Shown here: one piece after another, positions 25,101 to 36,080 of the stretch
Numbering within the stretch: the first letter of the stretch is position 1
Layout of the letters: every line of letters starts with the position of its first letter
Notes under the pieces: model-generated
Seen by the model: only the letters and a program-made list of their open reading frames with translations
Told to the model about the DNA's origin: nothing
The model's database searches: none
NCBI GenBank assembly: GCA_918807975.1
Contig: OU964922.1
Coordinates: forward strand, 26,896,329-26,960,328
DNA from: Aplidium turbinatum
Lineage: Eukaryota > Chordata > Ascidiacea > Aplousobranchia > Polyclinidae
Reading direction: 5' to 3'
DNA length: 64,000 nt
Translations under genes and position numbers: made by a program

Positions 25101-25977
25101 TAATTTGATATCGTTTTTGTTAATTCTTGATTCAGTTTCAATCTGCAAGTGAATAACCAAACAATAGAATAATTTCATCTTTTGACAGCTTTGCATGTTT
25201 GGCAGTCTAATTTCAACAAGTGACTTATCGTGATTGTAAATCACAAAGTTTCAAACAAATGACAGCTAGTAACAATTCCAAGAGGCCTTTGGTTACCCCT
25301 CTTCCCTATAAAAACAAGCAGTTCACTCTGCTTTTGAAAATTCCTTTCTCCCCTCACATAAAATTCCAGATAGTATCAGAATGATTTCTATTCCATTGTG
25401 TGGTAAAACTTCCAAAAGATTATACTTTGAAGTAGAGGTTTGTTTGATTGTCGTTGTTCATTATTTTTACAATAAAAATTTCTTTCAAAGATAAAATATT
25501 AGATCTATTTGTTTCTAAATCATAAGGTCAAAAATAAAAGTTCAAAAATAGGTAGGCTATGACGATGGCTGCACAAGACTTAGAAACCTAAACAAGTAGC
25601 CTAGAGAAGCCTAGAAAAGTAACAAAACCCAGAAAAGTAGCCCCAGAGACCTAATAGCTCCAACACTCCAAAAGCAACACGAGTGAATTGATGCGGTGCA
25701 CAGCAGAAAGGTAACGTAAAAATGACGCAAGACTACATGTAGATTTCGATGCTATCGCGGAAGAGAATATGGCTCGATTGCTCGGTTCATGTACTGAGCT
25801 TTTACAACAGTAGGCTAAATAGGGTGAGCACGTGATCAAGTGCTCCCAGGATGTGCTACTGGGTGTGAAATGTTTGAATATTTAATTTGGTGTTGCCCCT
25901 CCTTATTTTCTATTGGACTTTTTTTAAATAGCTATTTCTGAAAAAATAAGTAGCCTAGGCCTAAGCTAGGCCTATAG
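22104..25977. other. Region upstream of Gli, no recognised gene
   Basis: This holds the Gli promoter side and possibly a 5' non-coding exon, but no exon can be fixed by sequence alone. Open frames at 22696-22923, 22990-23277 and 25651-25839 are AT-rich and show no domain. No terminal repeats with target duplications were seen. Confidence 0.4.
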
Positions 25978-25985
25978 GTTATATG

Positions 25986-27040
25986 CAGTGATGGGCATTA
26001 TCGGCGATAATTTATCGGCGATAATTATCGGCGATAAATTTTTATCGCTTATCGTTATCGCTTAATTATTTTTTCAGTTATCGTTTATCGTTATCGCCAA
26101 AGGCAATATTTGATTATCGCCGATAATTAATCGCCGATAAATTTTATGTTGGATCGACACATAAGTGGAAAGACCATGAAAAGTAATGTTTTTACTAGCC
26201 ACCTAGTTCATGAAACTAAAATTAAAACCCGTTCTTCTTCAGTGCCTGAAATGTGTGTGCACAGGTCGTTGTCATGGGAGGGGCACGCCCCCTGTAGCGA
26301 CGGTCCTGACAACACAATAATTTTCAGAGTTGCAAATTGCAATGCAATGAAATGCATGCAACAAGTCTCTTGTTGTTTTGCTGCAATCGGCAATCGCGAG
26401 TGAATTTTACAATTAAAATGTAAGCGCACAGGCGGTACAGATTCCTTTGAAGCGAAGCGAAAGAAATTGGCAAGTGGTTTATGAAAGTATCGCAATACGA
26501 GGCCGCTTTTACATCGGAAACATGGTCTTTCGCGCCACCATCACTGAAACAAGTCATTGCAGAATATGATATTGCTTGAAGCATTTGACATGCAGACCGA
26601 CATCACACTTTTTGCATCTTGTAGTAGTTTTTGCATGACAATAGGCGCATCGAGTTGCGTGGTAAAATTATGCTAAATACAGTACAGTAGAACTCGCCTA
26701 TAGTGACACCTGAAGGAAGATTCGATACCTACTGCCGCTGTTGCGATTTTATTCATGCATAACTTACAAAAAGTTTTGTCTCTTTACACTACAGTAGGCT
26801 ATATTATGTTCGATTTTTCGTCGTGTTGATGAAAACAGTTCGTGCTGCATGGGATGGGGCAGCGCTAATCAAGAAAAAAAAAAATTATCGTTATCGGACA
26901 TTATCGGCGATAATTTATCGTTTATCGTTATCGCTTAACTTTTTTTTGATTTATCGTTTATCGTTATCGCTTTAGGCATTTTTCGTTTATCGATTATCGT
27001 TATCGCTTAACTGAAAAATGAGTTATCGCGCCCAACACTG
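25986..27040. mobile_element. Non-autonomous hAT element with TATCG-rich arms
   Basis: Ends are CAGTGATGGGC on the left and, reversed, CAGTGTTGGGC on the right. An exact 8-bp duplication GTTATATG lies at 25978-25985 and 27041-27048. The subterminal 170 bases at each end are packed with TTATCGCC, TTATCGTT and GCGATAA words in both orientations. No intact transposase is seen inside; frames at 26146-26403 and 26208-26584 look like chance or eroded sequence. Confidence 0.9.
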
Positions 27041-27545
27041 GTTATATGTGACTTTGGGAGTTTGTGATAAATTATAATACCGTTAAGTCTTTTCTCCACA
27101 TCCTCGCCTGCAACCACCGAACGTGTCAATTGCTGTAGGCTATACAGCTGAATAAATCACACCCACTCCACTGAATTAGCATATCACCACAGGTTGAACA
27201 CTACATTGAACAAACTAGTTATTCTGCCAAAAAGCATCTCTTCTCACAGTTGCCTACATAGCCCTTTCTCAAAAAAGACTTGTGACCTCTGAAATAGTCC
27301 ATCGGGTGGGCCTATAGCCTGCGGGCAAGGCATGCAACCTGTTGTTTGTACTTTTGGCAAGATCTCATTAACTTAGCCTACTTAGGCTACTGTGTCACTG
27401 TGTGTGCAATAGCCAAAAACATATGTTTTTTTTGCAGAAAAAAAGATTTTCTTAGTTTTGATGTATAAAACTAAAAGACTAAACTAAAATCTATAGCTTT
27501 GAATCATATAACATTTCAAACCTTTCTTGTCTGTCCTCGTGAACG

Positions 27546-27719
27546 AAAGATCAAGCGGCGCTAGTTCGACTCTCGAAGTGTTTATTAAGCAACGCATTCT
27601 AAGGACTGCTCTGTGTCAAAAGCCTCTACAACTACAAGTATGCGAAACTGCCAGGAATAACCTACCAATTAAGGCTTTGTAAGTTCGAGGATAAAGATTC
27701 AAAGTCAACCAACCAACCT
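27546..27719 (+). repeat. SINE family 1, 5'-truncated copy
   Basis: Starts in the tRNA-like head just before GCTAGTTCGACTCTCG (box B-like). It continues through the shared body (CTACAACTACAAGTATGCGA) to the AAAGTCAACCAACC tail. Orientation is opposite to the copies at 5619-5900 and 37108-37420. Confidence 0.75.
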
Positions 27720-27835
27720 ATGATGTAGGGGCGTGCAACCTGCTGCCGCGAAACAAAATACCAATCAATCAATCATCGGTTTATTTGTCAATTACAGGAA
27801 TATAGCAGGCTACATGTTTGAAATATGCAAGTAAT

Positions 27836-28894
27836 CAGGGTTGGAAGTCGTTAGTCAAAAAGCAATGACTATTTCACTATTCGATAGTGCCCAAAAAAGC
27901 AATGACTTTCCGCTATCGATACTTAAAAAAAGCAATGATTAGCAATTACTAAAAATAACTCATTGTGTTTTATTGTAGCCTATTTGCAGTGTTGTATGTT
28001 GACGCAGAGGCTATAGCGCCGTCAGTTTATTTTTCAGTTGACGGAAGTGATAGCGCCGTCAACTATTCTGCCGATTTTAAGCGTCACTCGCTATGAGTCA
28101 TTTTTCGTTTGCATGGAAAATATCGTTTCACAATGAGAGTTAAATTTTGTTTGACGTTTTGACTTTGAGACTGGTAGCAATGAACAATCTTTTTCTGTGG
28201 CAGCTGTTCGTCTATCCAATTATGCAGTTTCAAGTTTGTTTATCGTATCCTAAGTTAATCTGAGTCAAAAAAAGACGAAATCGTCTTTCGCAGCTCGAAA
28301 CAGTCTCAAAAACCAAACTCGTTAGAAGTCGAATACTTCCGTTTTGTGAGACCTTAGCTAAAATAGCTCTAGAAATTAGCGCTGACGCTGACGCCGTCAA
28401 TTTCTTTATGAGCTTATGCAGTAGGCTACTTTACGCCGTAAAGTTTTTAGGCAATTCGCGCTGACGCCGTCAATTTATTTTATTGACGCGTACAACACAG
28501 CTGCCTATTTGCGTGTTTAACGAATAGGCTACCGACTCCCACTGGCATGGTACGTTTTTCTGAACTGTGTTGCCGCAAAATTTTCCTTAATCCTTTAAAG
28601 TTCGAAAACCGGAAGGAGACTAGGTCGGATAGTAGGCTAATCCGAAAACTAAATCTCGTAAATTCGTTTTGACGACGATATAAGTGAACAAGAAAACATG
28701 ATTCAGCAGTTCTCCTAAATATCGATTAGTGAAAAACGAATAAGGATTTCGTTGCTGGCATAAAAAAGCAGTGAATAACGCGCATTCGATATTAATTTTT
28801 AAATAGAATGGGTATAAGCAATCGATATTCAGAAAGCAACGAATGACGCTATCGAATAGTGACAACTATAGTCGTTAGCCTACTTCCAACTCTG
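27836..28894. mobile_element. Short hAT-like element split by a MITE
   Basis: Left end CAGGGTTGGAAGT and right end, reversed, CAGAGTTGGAAGT; the arms also share CACTATTCGATAG. Flanking 8-mers CAAGTAAT and CAAATAGG match at 5 of 8 positions, an eroded duplication at best. The MITE at 27987-28503 was inserted into it. Without that insertion the element is about 530 bases and non-coding. Confidence 0.7.
27987..28503 (+). mobile_element. hAT-type MITE, copy 1
   Basis: Begins CAGTGTTGTATG and ends TACAACACAGCTG. The 8-bp duplication CCTATTTG is at 27979-27986 and 28504-28511. Both arms hold repeated TTGACGGCGTCA and GACGCCGTCAA words. The interior is the reverse complement of 28913-29414 over nearly its whole length. 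Confidence 0.9.
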
Positions 28895-28912
28895 CAAATA
28901 GGCTAATATACA

Positions 28913-29414
28913 CAGTGTTGTATGCGTCAATGAAATAAATTGACGGCGTCAGCGCGAATTGCCTAAAAACTTTACGGCGTAAAGTAGCCTACTGCATAAG
29001 CTCTTAAAGAAATTGACGGCGTCAGCGCTAATTTCTAGAGCTATTTTAGCCAGGGTTTCACAAAACGAAAGTATTCGACTTCTAACGAGTTTGGTTTTTG
29101 AGACTGTTTCGAGCTGCGAAAGACGATTTCGTCTTTTTTCGACTCAGATTAACCCAAAATACGATAAACCAACTTGAAACTGCATAATTAGATAGACGAA
29201 CAGCTGCCACAGAAAAAGATTGTTCATTGCTATCAGTCTGAAAGTCAAAACGTCAAACAAAATTTAACTCTCATTGTGAAACGAGATTTTCTATGCAAAC
29301 GAAAAATGACTCATAGCGCGTGACGCTTAAAATCGGCAAAATAGTTGACGGCGCTAGCCTCAGCGTCAACCAAAAGTTGACGCGTCAAATTGACGGCGTC
29401 AACGTACAACACTG
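28913..29414 (-). mobile_element. hAT-type MITE, copy 2, opposite orientation
   Basis: Begins CAGTGTTGTATGCG and ends GTACAACACTG, with an exact 8-bp duplication AATATACA at 28905-28912 and 29415-29422. Same family as 27987-28503, inverted, about 410 bases away. The separate target duplications show two independent insertions rather than one inverted duplication. Confidence 0.9.
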
Positions 29415-29422
29415 AATATACA

Positions 29423-30810
29423 CAATACAAAAGTTACACAAGTTCCTATACCGACAGGGAGACTGTAGTAGACTGTCCAGTGTCCAAACCTGTTTACTGG
29501 AATGATGAAAACAGAAAAGTTTGATAAAAACTGTAAAATATGTTTGAAACACGTTTTGGCAGTTAGCCAATTTTATCTGGACATAGGGTTTTTCAACATA
29601 AAATTAATTTTTTGTCTGGCAACTCTGCCCTTCAGCAAAATGACCCTAGTGACTGAAAATAAGAGGTTTAGTAAATTCAAGCATGAGTGCTCTTGTTGAG
29701 TAAGGTATCTTTTTCAACAGTTTTCTTGACAAGTTTATGTTTTAGATTTGCGATTTGCATATTTAGTTGTTTGTTTGAACGGACAAGGTAATCAAAAATT
29801 GGAGAAGTACGGTAAATAGCATTGAAAACATGCAGTGTGTGTTGTGAGTCTCCCCCTTGCAACTGTTTTTTCAAGAGTAGGTACCCATCTTATAATTTTG
29901 GATAAGCTGCTGAATGTGACTAACTTTTTAGAAAAAAATCAACCAAAAAAATATAAGAAAAACTTCAAATCATATCCAAGTTGTTGGCCTTGCCGGTTAT
30001 AGATATAAACTTTTAGTCTTACCATACCACACATGAACTATTCAGGCATGTCTTATTTACCTCAAGATTTTGGCACCTTTTTTTCGTTGATTGATGGGCT
30101 GGTATATGGATTATTGTAGCTAGTACAATTTTTTTCATTTGGTTAGTTACGGTACTATCTTTGTCATTAATGATGAAAAGTAATACCTATCATGCTATCG
30201 ACACTCACATCTTACAGAGCTCTCATATCCTCAACCTTCAAAATGACTAGTTTTATGATGGCAAAAGTATTGCTGGCGTGAAATTATAGATTTTTAAATG
30301 GTGTTGGCAATTGCTAAAGTTAAAACAATGCTATAATTTCGAAATTTTGCATTACATTCACTGGTCTAACTTTATTGCCAATACTGTACTACAGTACATT
30401 TTAATATATATACAGTTAGGTGATCAAGTAGACCCTGTTGTCTCTTTATTTTCTTTATGTTACTGAAAATAAAAGTTGGACTAGGATTTTTCAGTTAGGG
30501 TGTAATTAAACATGGCAAGTATCGTATTGGTAAATAAAGTCAACCATCCTCGGAAATTTGTAAATTATAAATGACTCTTTCACCAACGTACCGTAAAGGT
30601 GGCTTCTTCAGTACCTTATTGTAATTCTTGCAAAACTGTAGTTGATACCGGTACATATTTTTATAAACCTTCATTATTTTGGAGTAGATAGCCGCACCCC
30701 ACTGCACCTCAGCTTGCTAGTTTCAGATTCAATAGACGTACCGGTATGTTTCAATCATTAGTGATTTCATTATCTGGCAACATAATTTGACACTTGTGTT
30801 CAAGACTAGA
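29423..30810. other. Unassigned stretch
   Basis: No supported gene. The minus frame at 29677-29874 encodes a Lys/Leu-rich, coiled-coil-like 65-residue peptide, but no splice partners or family could be recognised. The rest is AT-rich non-coding sequence. Confidence 0.35.
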
Positions 30811-30821
30811 GTATCAATCTG

Positions 30822-31099
30822 GGTTTTTTTTTCGATCATCTATCGGTCATTGACCGATTTTTTAGCAAAATGTCTGAAAAAAATATGGTCAATTCGGTCA
30901 AAATGTCCGAAAACAACAAAGTTTCTCAGCGAAACTTTGTAATGTTGTAGCTAGTCAGGAAGTGCAAATTTTGGTTTGTATCAGCTACTTGAAAGGAAAT
31001 ATTTTCATCAGAAAAAATGACCGAAATAAATAAAAATGACCTAATTTTTTCAAGTCATTTCGGACAAATGACTGAAAAGTCTCAGCAAAAAAAAAATAG
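30822..31099. mobile_element. Short repeat with 11-bp duplication and CGGTCA words
   Basis: GTATCAATCTG occurs at 30811-30821 and 31100-31110, flanking 278 bases. These begin with a T run and end with an A run. The interior repeats CGGTCA/TGACCG and its variants in both orientations, including CGGTCATTGACCG. Imperfect terminal inversion plus an 11-bp duplication would fit a Mutator-like or unclassified MITE. Confidence 0.55.
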
Positions 31100-31305
31100 G
31101 TATCAATCTGCACCTAACAGCATTTAAATTGACATCATATTTCTCAGAACCAACAGGCTCAATTATTTGTGGCTTTGAAAGCTTTATATTCTTATCATAC
31201 TTTTAACCAAGGGTGTGCAAACTTTCAGCATTGCAAGCCAAATGCACATAACTGCATGACCAGCTTGGTCTGCAGCCACAGCTCGAAATATCTATTGTTC
31301 ACTAT

Positions 31306-31871
31306 GGATGCAACCTAGTTCGTATCCTGAACAGTTCGTATCCTCAGTTTGTACCCTGAAAAGATCAAGAGAAAAAATTAAAAAAAGCGGAAGTCGCTGA
31401 TCACAGTTTCCGCAAACATTTCAAAATTTTCCTCCTGAAAAGATCGAGAGAAAGACTCTAACCATAGAGTAATCTACGGTATGCTCTAACCCTAACCCTC
31501 GCTGATCGCAGTTTCCGCAAACATTTTTCCGCTTACCGCAGTTTCCGCTTACCCTAACTCGGCCCTAACTCTAACAATCGAGTAATCTATGCTCTCTAAC
31601 CCTAACCCTCGCTGATCGCAGTTTCTGCAAACGTTTTCCCGCAGTTTCCGCTAACCTTTACCGTAACCATAGAGTAATCTATGCTCTAACCCTCGCTGAT
31701 TGCAGTTTCCTCAAATATTTTTCCGCAGTTTCCGCTAACCCTAACCCTCGAGTTTGTTTGCGAAACTCCGATCAGCGAGTTCGGCTTTGTGCTATTAAAC
31801 TGCGATCAGCGACTTCGGCTTTTTTAAATTTTTTCTCTCGATCTTTTCAGGGTACGAACTAGGTTGCACCC
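31306..31871. mobile_element. Mutator-like MITE with internal minisatellite
   Basis: The 9-bp duplication GTTCACTAT lies at 31297-31305 and 31872-31880. Termini are inverted repeats of 60-70 bases starting GGRTGCAACCTAGTTCG and including CTGAAAAGATC and AAGTCGCTGATC. The centre tandemly repeats a unit with CGCTGATCGCAGTTTCCGC, AGAGTAATCTATGCTC and CTAACCCTAACCC. The 9-bp duplication and long terminal repeats suit the MULE superfamily. It lies inside an older hAT-like relic (GGGTGTGCAAACTTTC at about 31210). Confidence 0.75.
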
Positions 31872-32574
31872 GTTCACTATATTATGATGAATGCACACGC
31901 AATAAATGACTACGCAGGTACTTTCCACCTAGCTAAGCATCTTCATTCTTCAGCCAGAGCAATAGAGCATGCATAGTGAGAACCGCAGCAAGATGCTCAG
32001 TGGATGGATGTTCACTCCTTGTTCACACAGTATAGCACGCGAAAAGGCTATTCCACCGCAAAACAACAGCAGATTTTTTGTCTGGAGTTTTAGCATGCGA
32101 ACAACATAAAATTACAAAACCAAAGTTTGTTCCTAAACTTTTCATCAAATTTTCCTATAATTCAACTGACGATCCACTGGGGTGCGCGGTGTGACAAAAC
32201 ATTTTAAATGAAGTAAACAATATCAATTCTAATATAAAATTTTCATTATGACATCATTATTCAAATGCATTTTCACTTAACCTATCGTTGCTATGCCAAT
32301 GTCATTGCATCTCAACATTCTTAGAATTTAGTTCTGTTTAAATTAGCGGTTCAGTTTGTTTTTATTCCTTACTATCACGATGAAAAATAGTGTAGGCTAT
32401 GTCAGTGGTTCCCAACTCGTTTTTAAGGCGACCCATTTTTAAAAAAAATTCAGTTCGGTAAAATCTTGCGACCCATGCAAATTGTCGTAATATTTTAAAA
32501 GCCATACAAGATTGTGTTGCAAACAAACAGTACTACAAAAGCAGTAACTTTTTTCGAAAATAATATGTTTATCA

Positions 32575-33066
32575 TAGCTTTGGTAGAGAGGTACTTTTTA
32601 AAAACCATAGACAGACAATCGATAACAACTTAATAACATTGAATTGCATAATTCAAAATAAATACAGAAATGAAATAGATACATAATTTCAAACGTTTTC
32701 GGCAAAACTTTCTGCCCTCTTCAGGAAAATATCTTAATTCATCTAAACAAAACAAAATTATTCGTGAAATGTTAATAATAAATGACTGAAATTCAATAAA
32801 ACTGCACTGACCTGCGTACAAGCAACAACTGACGAACAAACACAAAAGGTGGTAGCAATCTGTCATAATTATGCGGGAGTGTGGTCATGAGACAAAATAG
32901 TGAGCGGACAACATAACATTTTGGTTTTGTTTTGTTTAGATGAATTAAGATATTTTCCTGAAGAGGGCAGAAAGTTTTGCCGAAAACGTTTGAAATTATG
33001 TATCTATTTCATTTTTGTATTAATTATGCAATTCAATGTTATTAAGTTGTTATCGATTGTCTGTCT
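32575..33066. mobile_element. Penelope-derived inverted hammerhead repeat, copy A
   Basis: A 12-bp duplication ATATGTTTATCA is at 32563-32574 and 33067-33078. Two arms of about 140 bases are inverted copies, each holding CTGAAGAGGGCAGAAAG and TTTGCCGAAAACGTTTG. That is a hammerhead-like core (CTGAAGA, stem GGCA/TGCC, GAAA) with GATA/TATC and TTTC/GAAA flanks able to form stem I. The left end adds TTTGGTAGAGAGGTA, shared with copy B at 45778. No coding capacity remains. Confidence 0.7.
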
Positions 33067-33083
33067 ATATGTTTATCAAATCA

Positions 33084-34856
33084 CTATTGAGATAGCTGTG
33101 CTGGCTTGCTGTCAGTGAGTTTTTGAAATCGAGGCGTTATTTTGCTTAGGCATAGCCGCATGTCGGCTTTAACTTCCAGCCGGTTTTGCTGTTCAGTTTT
33201 CAATACACACATGGCACTAAGTCCAATCTTACAAAGCCAAGTTGTTGCAAATGGAATCTGTTTTTGAATCCCTAATTGTGAAACTGTGGGATACACTTTG
33301 TACATGGAAGCCCAAAAGAGGATGTTTGCAGAATCTTTGGGTTATTTGTCTTTGAAGGACGCAAAAGAAATACGGTTTGCTACTTCTGTTATGTCCATAA
33401 ACTGTTCTGCAACATGAATGGAAAGTTGAGGCAGATCTTTTCCAACAAATGGATCAATTATCCAATCATTTTGGTTATTAAGTGTTAGAGATTCTCCATA
33501 GTAGCAGGGTTCGGCCTTAACTTTTTTTCGCACTGGCCAACCGGACCAGTGGCTCACCATTTGCACTGGTCCGCACGAGATCGCACTGGTCTGTCCCATT
33601 TACTGATAAAAACAAGATTGTCCTGGGAAGCACGAGGCCAACCCAGGGAAAACCACCTTAAAACGACAACAATGAATGGTGGCAATAACATGGAAATATA
33701 CAATGGCAATAACAGTAACAACAGTTTATCTAGGCAAGACATTCAATCTACGTTGAGTCTTCAATCTACTTGGGGCTCTTCAATTTCTGAATCCGATGAT
33801 GGGTCATAATCGAAATCCGATGTGTGTTGTCTGGCCTTGTAAACACATAGCCAGTGTCGGGCCTTCTTGACCTCACATATGAATCGATTACCCTTTTTCT
33901 TACGATTTAACACTGTCACATGATGTTGCTATTGCATTTTTCTTATGATTTAACACGTGATGTTGCGATTGCCTTTTTCTTACGGTTTAACACGCACGGA
34001 TCACGTGTTTTGTTGTTTGAAGAGAAGTGCAAACGAGAACCACGCACTCTAAACAATCAAACGACATAATACGATGATATTTTCGCACTGGACAGTCGGA
34101 CCAGTGCGAAACGATTCGTACTGGTTCGTGGTGAACTCGCACTAGACATTGGCCAGAGGACCAGTGCTAAGATCGAACCCTGTAGTAGTGCACAAACTTT
34201 TTGGCAAACTGTTCCAGGTGTCTAATTATCGTTTGCTCAATATCAACGTCATTACCACAGATATATTGCGTTAGCTGAGGAAATATATCGTACTCATCTC
34301 TGGTGACATAACTTTTCCAGAATATGAATTTTTTGTGGTAAGCAGAAACTTTTGCGGCGCGATCAATCACTGTAAAACCGTTGCCTTGCATTATATATAA
34401 ATTTAGAGAGTTCAGAGAGTCAAATATATCGGCAAGGTAAGCAACTTTTTCCTTAAAATCTTCTTGCAAAAACTTCTCGGCTAATCTCACACAGTTCTGT
34501 TGGTTGCCTCAGGAAGATAGCAATCTTCTCTCGCAAATTATAAGCTCGCTTCAGGACACGACCTCGTGACAACGATCGCACTTCTGTGTGCAACAGCAAT
34601 GCTTGATAATAATCAGAATCCACAAAGACGAAAACAAATGCGGATTTAGTGAACTTGTTTTGATGAAGTTTACTCACTTCACATCATTCAACACTTCGTG
34701 CAGCTTTTTTGCAGCAAAGGCCTCTCTGTCGAGAAAGCAATAAGTCCATACAGCACTTGGAGCTTTGTCTTTGATGCGTTTTACCACACCAGACTCTGTG
34801 TGGTCCAACGTGTGGAAAACTTTGTCATAGTTTGTTCGACATAGCGTTCGTGACAT
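33084..34856 (-). pseudogene. Decayed hAT (ZBED5-like) transposase
   Basis: Minus-strand pieces show hAT catalytic-core and dimerisation features. 34674-34856 resembles the N-terminal half of the core. 34453-34677 has LLHTEVRSLSRGRVLKR, matching the family's LLHTEVRWLSRG signature. 34167-34490 has KVAYLADIFDSLNSLNL. After the inserted MITE, 33342-33504 has WIIDPFV, and 33084-33305 has the C-terminal dimerisation block with TTWLCKIGLSAM and NRLEVKADMRLCLSKITPR. The pieces lie in different frames with stops between them, so no protein is made. The conserved Trp of the signature is Ser here. Confidence 0.85.
33505..34182. mobile_element. MITE inside the hAT transposase
   Basis: Ends CAGGGTTCGGCCTTA and, reversed, CAGGGTTCGATCTTAGC. 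TAGTAG repeats at 33499-33504 and 34183-34188, giving an apparent 6-bp target duplication. The arms hold CGCACTGG, GGACCAGTG and similar inverted words. A full hAT duplication would be 8 bp, so either two bases have changed or it belongs to another superfamily. Confidence 0.7.
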
Positions 34857-35469
34857 ATACTGTAGTGCACGTTACAACATATATCCCGTAACTATGTCAA
34901 GTTATTTTATGTTTGAGACTGAAATTTTTGTTGGGTTTACATTTAATAATAACAATAATAAAAGCGAAAATTGTTAAAACTTCTTGCACTACGATCATGC
35001 TACAAAGCTTTCCAATGTCTCAACATGAAACGCTTCATGACTTGTGTTTATATTTTCCAGTTTTGTGATCGATCTCATCACGTTTTAAATTTTTTTTTAT
35101 TGTTATTTTTTTCACCCAAGATACAATATGCCTGAAAAACAAGCGACCCAAAAAAATCATCAGGCGACCCAACTTTGGGTCGTGACCCATGAGTTGGGAA
35201 CCACTGGGCTATGTCATCGTAAGAAGTCAGGCAAGTCGGACAAATGATAGGAGCTATAATACGTAGAAACTAGTTTTATAGTTAAAAGTTTTCTTTAATT
35301 GCAATTTTAATAGATTTGATGTTTTACATGTTTATTATCATCTCTTTATCTGATGTATTGACCTAAAGTCTTATAGTTATGTATAATATTTGATCTTTTT
35401 TACTTTTTTAACACTTTCATTAAATTTTATAATCATCTTAATAGTATTTCATTCTTTATTGTTGTTGCA

Positions 35470-35515
35470 GATTGTACTGATGAAGCCACACTTGTGTGGC
35501 GAAAGCTGTGTATTT
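35470..35515 (+). ncRNA. Hammerhead-like motif upstream of ATP5F1D
   Basis: CTGATGA at 35477-35483 is followed by the strong hairpin AGCCACACTTGTGTGGC and then GAAA. Core and stem II fit a hammerhead well. Bases after GAAA (GCTGTGTA) do not make an evident stem III with an NUH site, so it is probably a decayed Penelope-type terminal repeat. Confidence 0.4.
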
Positions 35516-36080
35516 AAATAAACTGATTCTTCTGATTTGGTGTGATATTGTTTACTTTATTTAACATAAAATTAGTTTAAGTTTCGTGCTGCGTGCGAGC
35601 AAATAGAATTGTGCTGCCACAGTTAAACTGTGGCTAGTGTGACTGCAATCAAAAGATGTATCTACTAGAGATATAGGTAAAGATTTGAATGCTTGATTGG
35701 TTGAACTTGTCGGGCTGCCAAACAAAAAATAACGTTTACTAAACGTTGCAAACTTAAAATATAAATGAAAATCATGTAGCAGACCACACATTTTTTTAAT
35801 ATCCGGACTTTTCCGCAATTCAAAAAGTTCAAACCACATTTGGGCCATGGTTTGTGCACCCTTGCTTAATGTCATTCCATGAGTTATTGGGTTATGCATA
35901 ATGCATATACAGTCTCTGACGCAATCTGTTGAAATACAACATGTATGAAAGTTACTGTAGAAATTACTGCTACGTGCAGTTGTTTTGATGGAGCATGTAA
36001 CTTTAAACAGATTTTTACATTCAGGATTTTTTCTTGAATTTTTTGTACATAGATTCATTGTTATAACTACATAACTAAAC

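Larger units (their letters stand above)
32403..35206 (-). mobile_element. ZBED5-type hAT transposon with nested insertions
   Basis: The left end CAGTGGTTCCCAACTCG matches the reversed right end CAGTGGTTCCCAACTCA. An exact 8-bp duplication GGCTATGT is at 32395-32402 and 35207-35214. It carries a decayed transposase on the minus strand (33084-34856). Two later insertions sit inside it: the Penelope-like repeat at 32575-33066 and the MITE at 33505-34182. Confidence 0.92.

Noticed and set aside
26146-26584. Frames inside the hAT element at 25986-27040 as a gene
   Set aside because: No transposase motif or splice structure; the frames overlap each other on both strands.
29677-29874. Minus-strand 65-codon Lys/Leu-rich frame
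   Set aside because: Could be a coiled-coil exon, but no acceptor/donor pair or neighbouring exon was found; not supported enough to call.
31480-31760. Telomere
   Set aside because: The CTAACCC units are few, interrupted and enclosed by terminal inverted repeats with a target duplication; it is a mobile element core.
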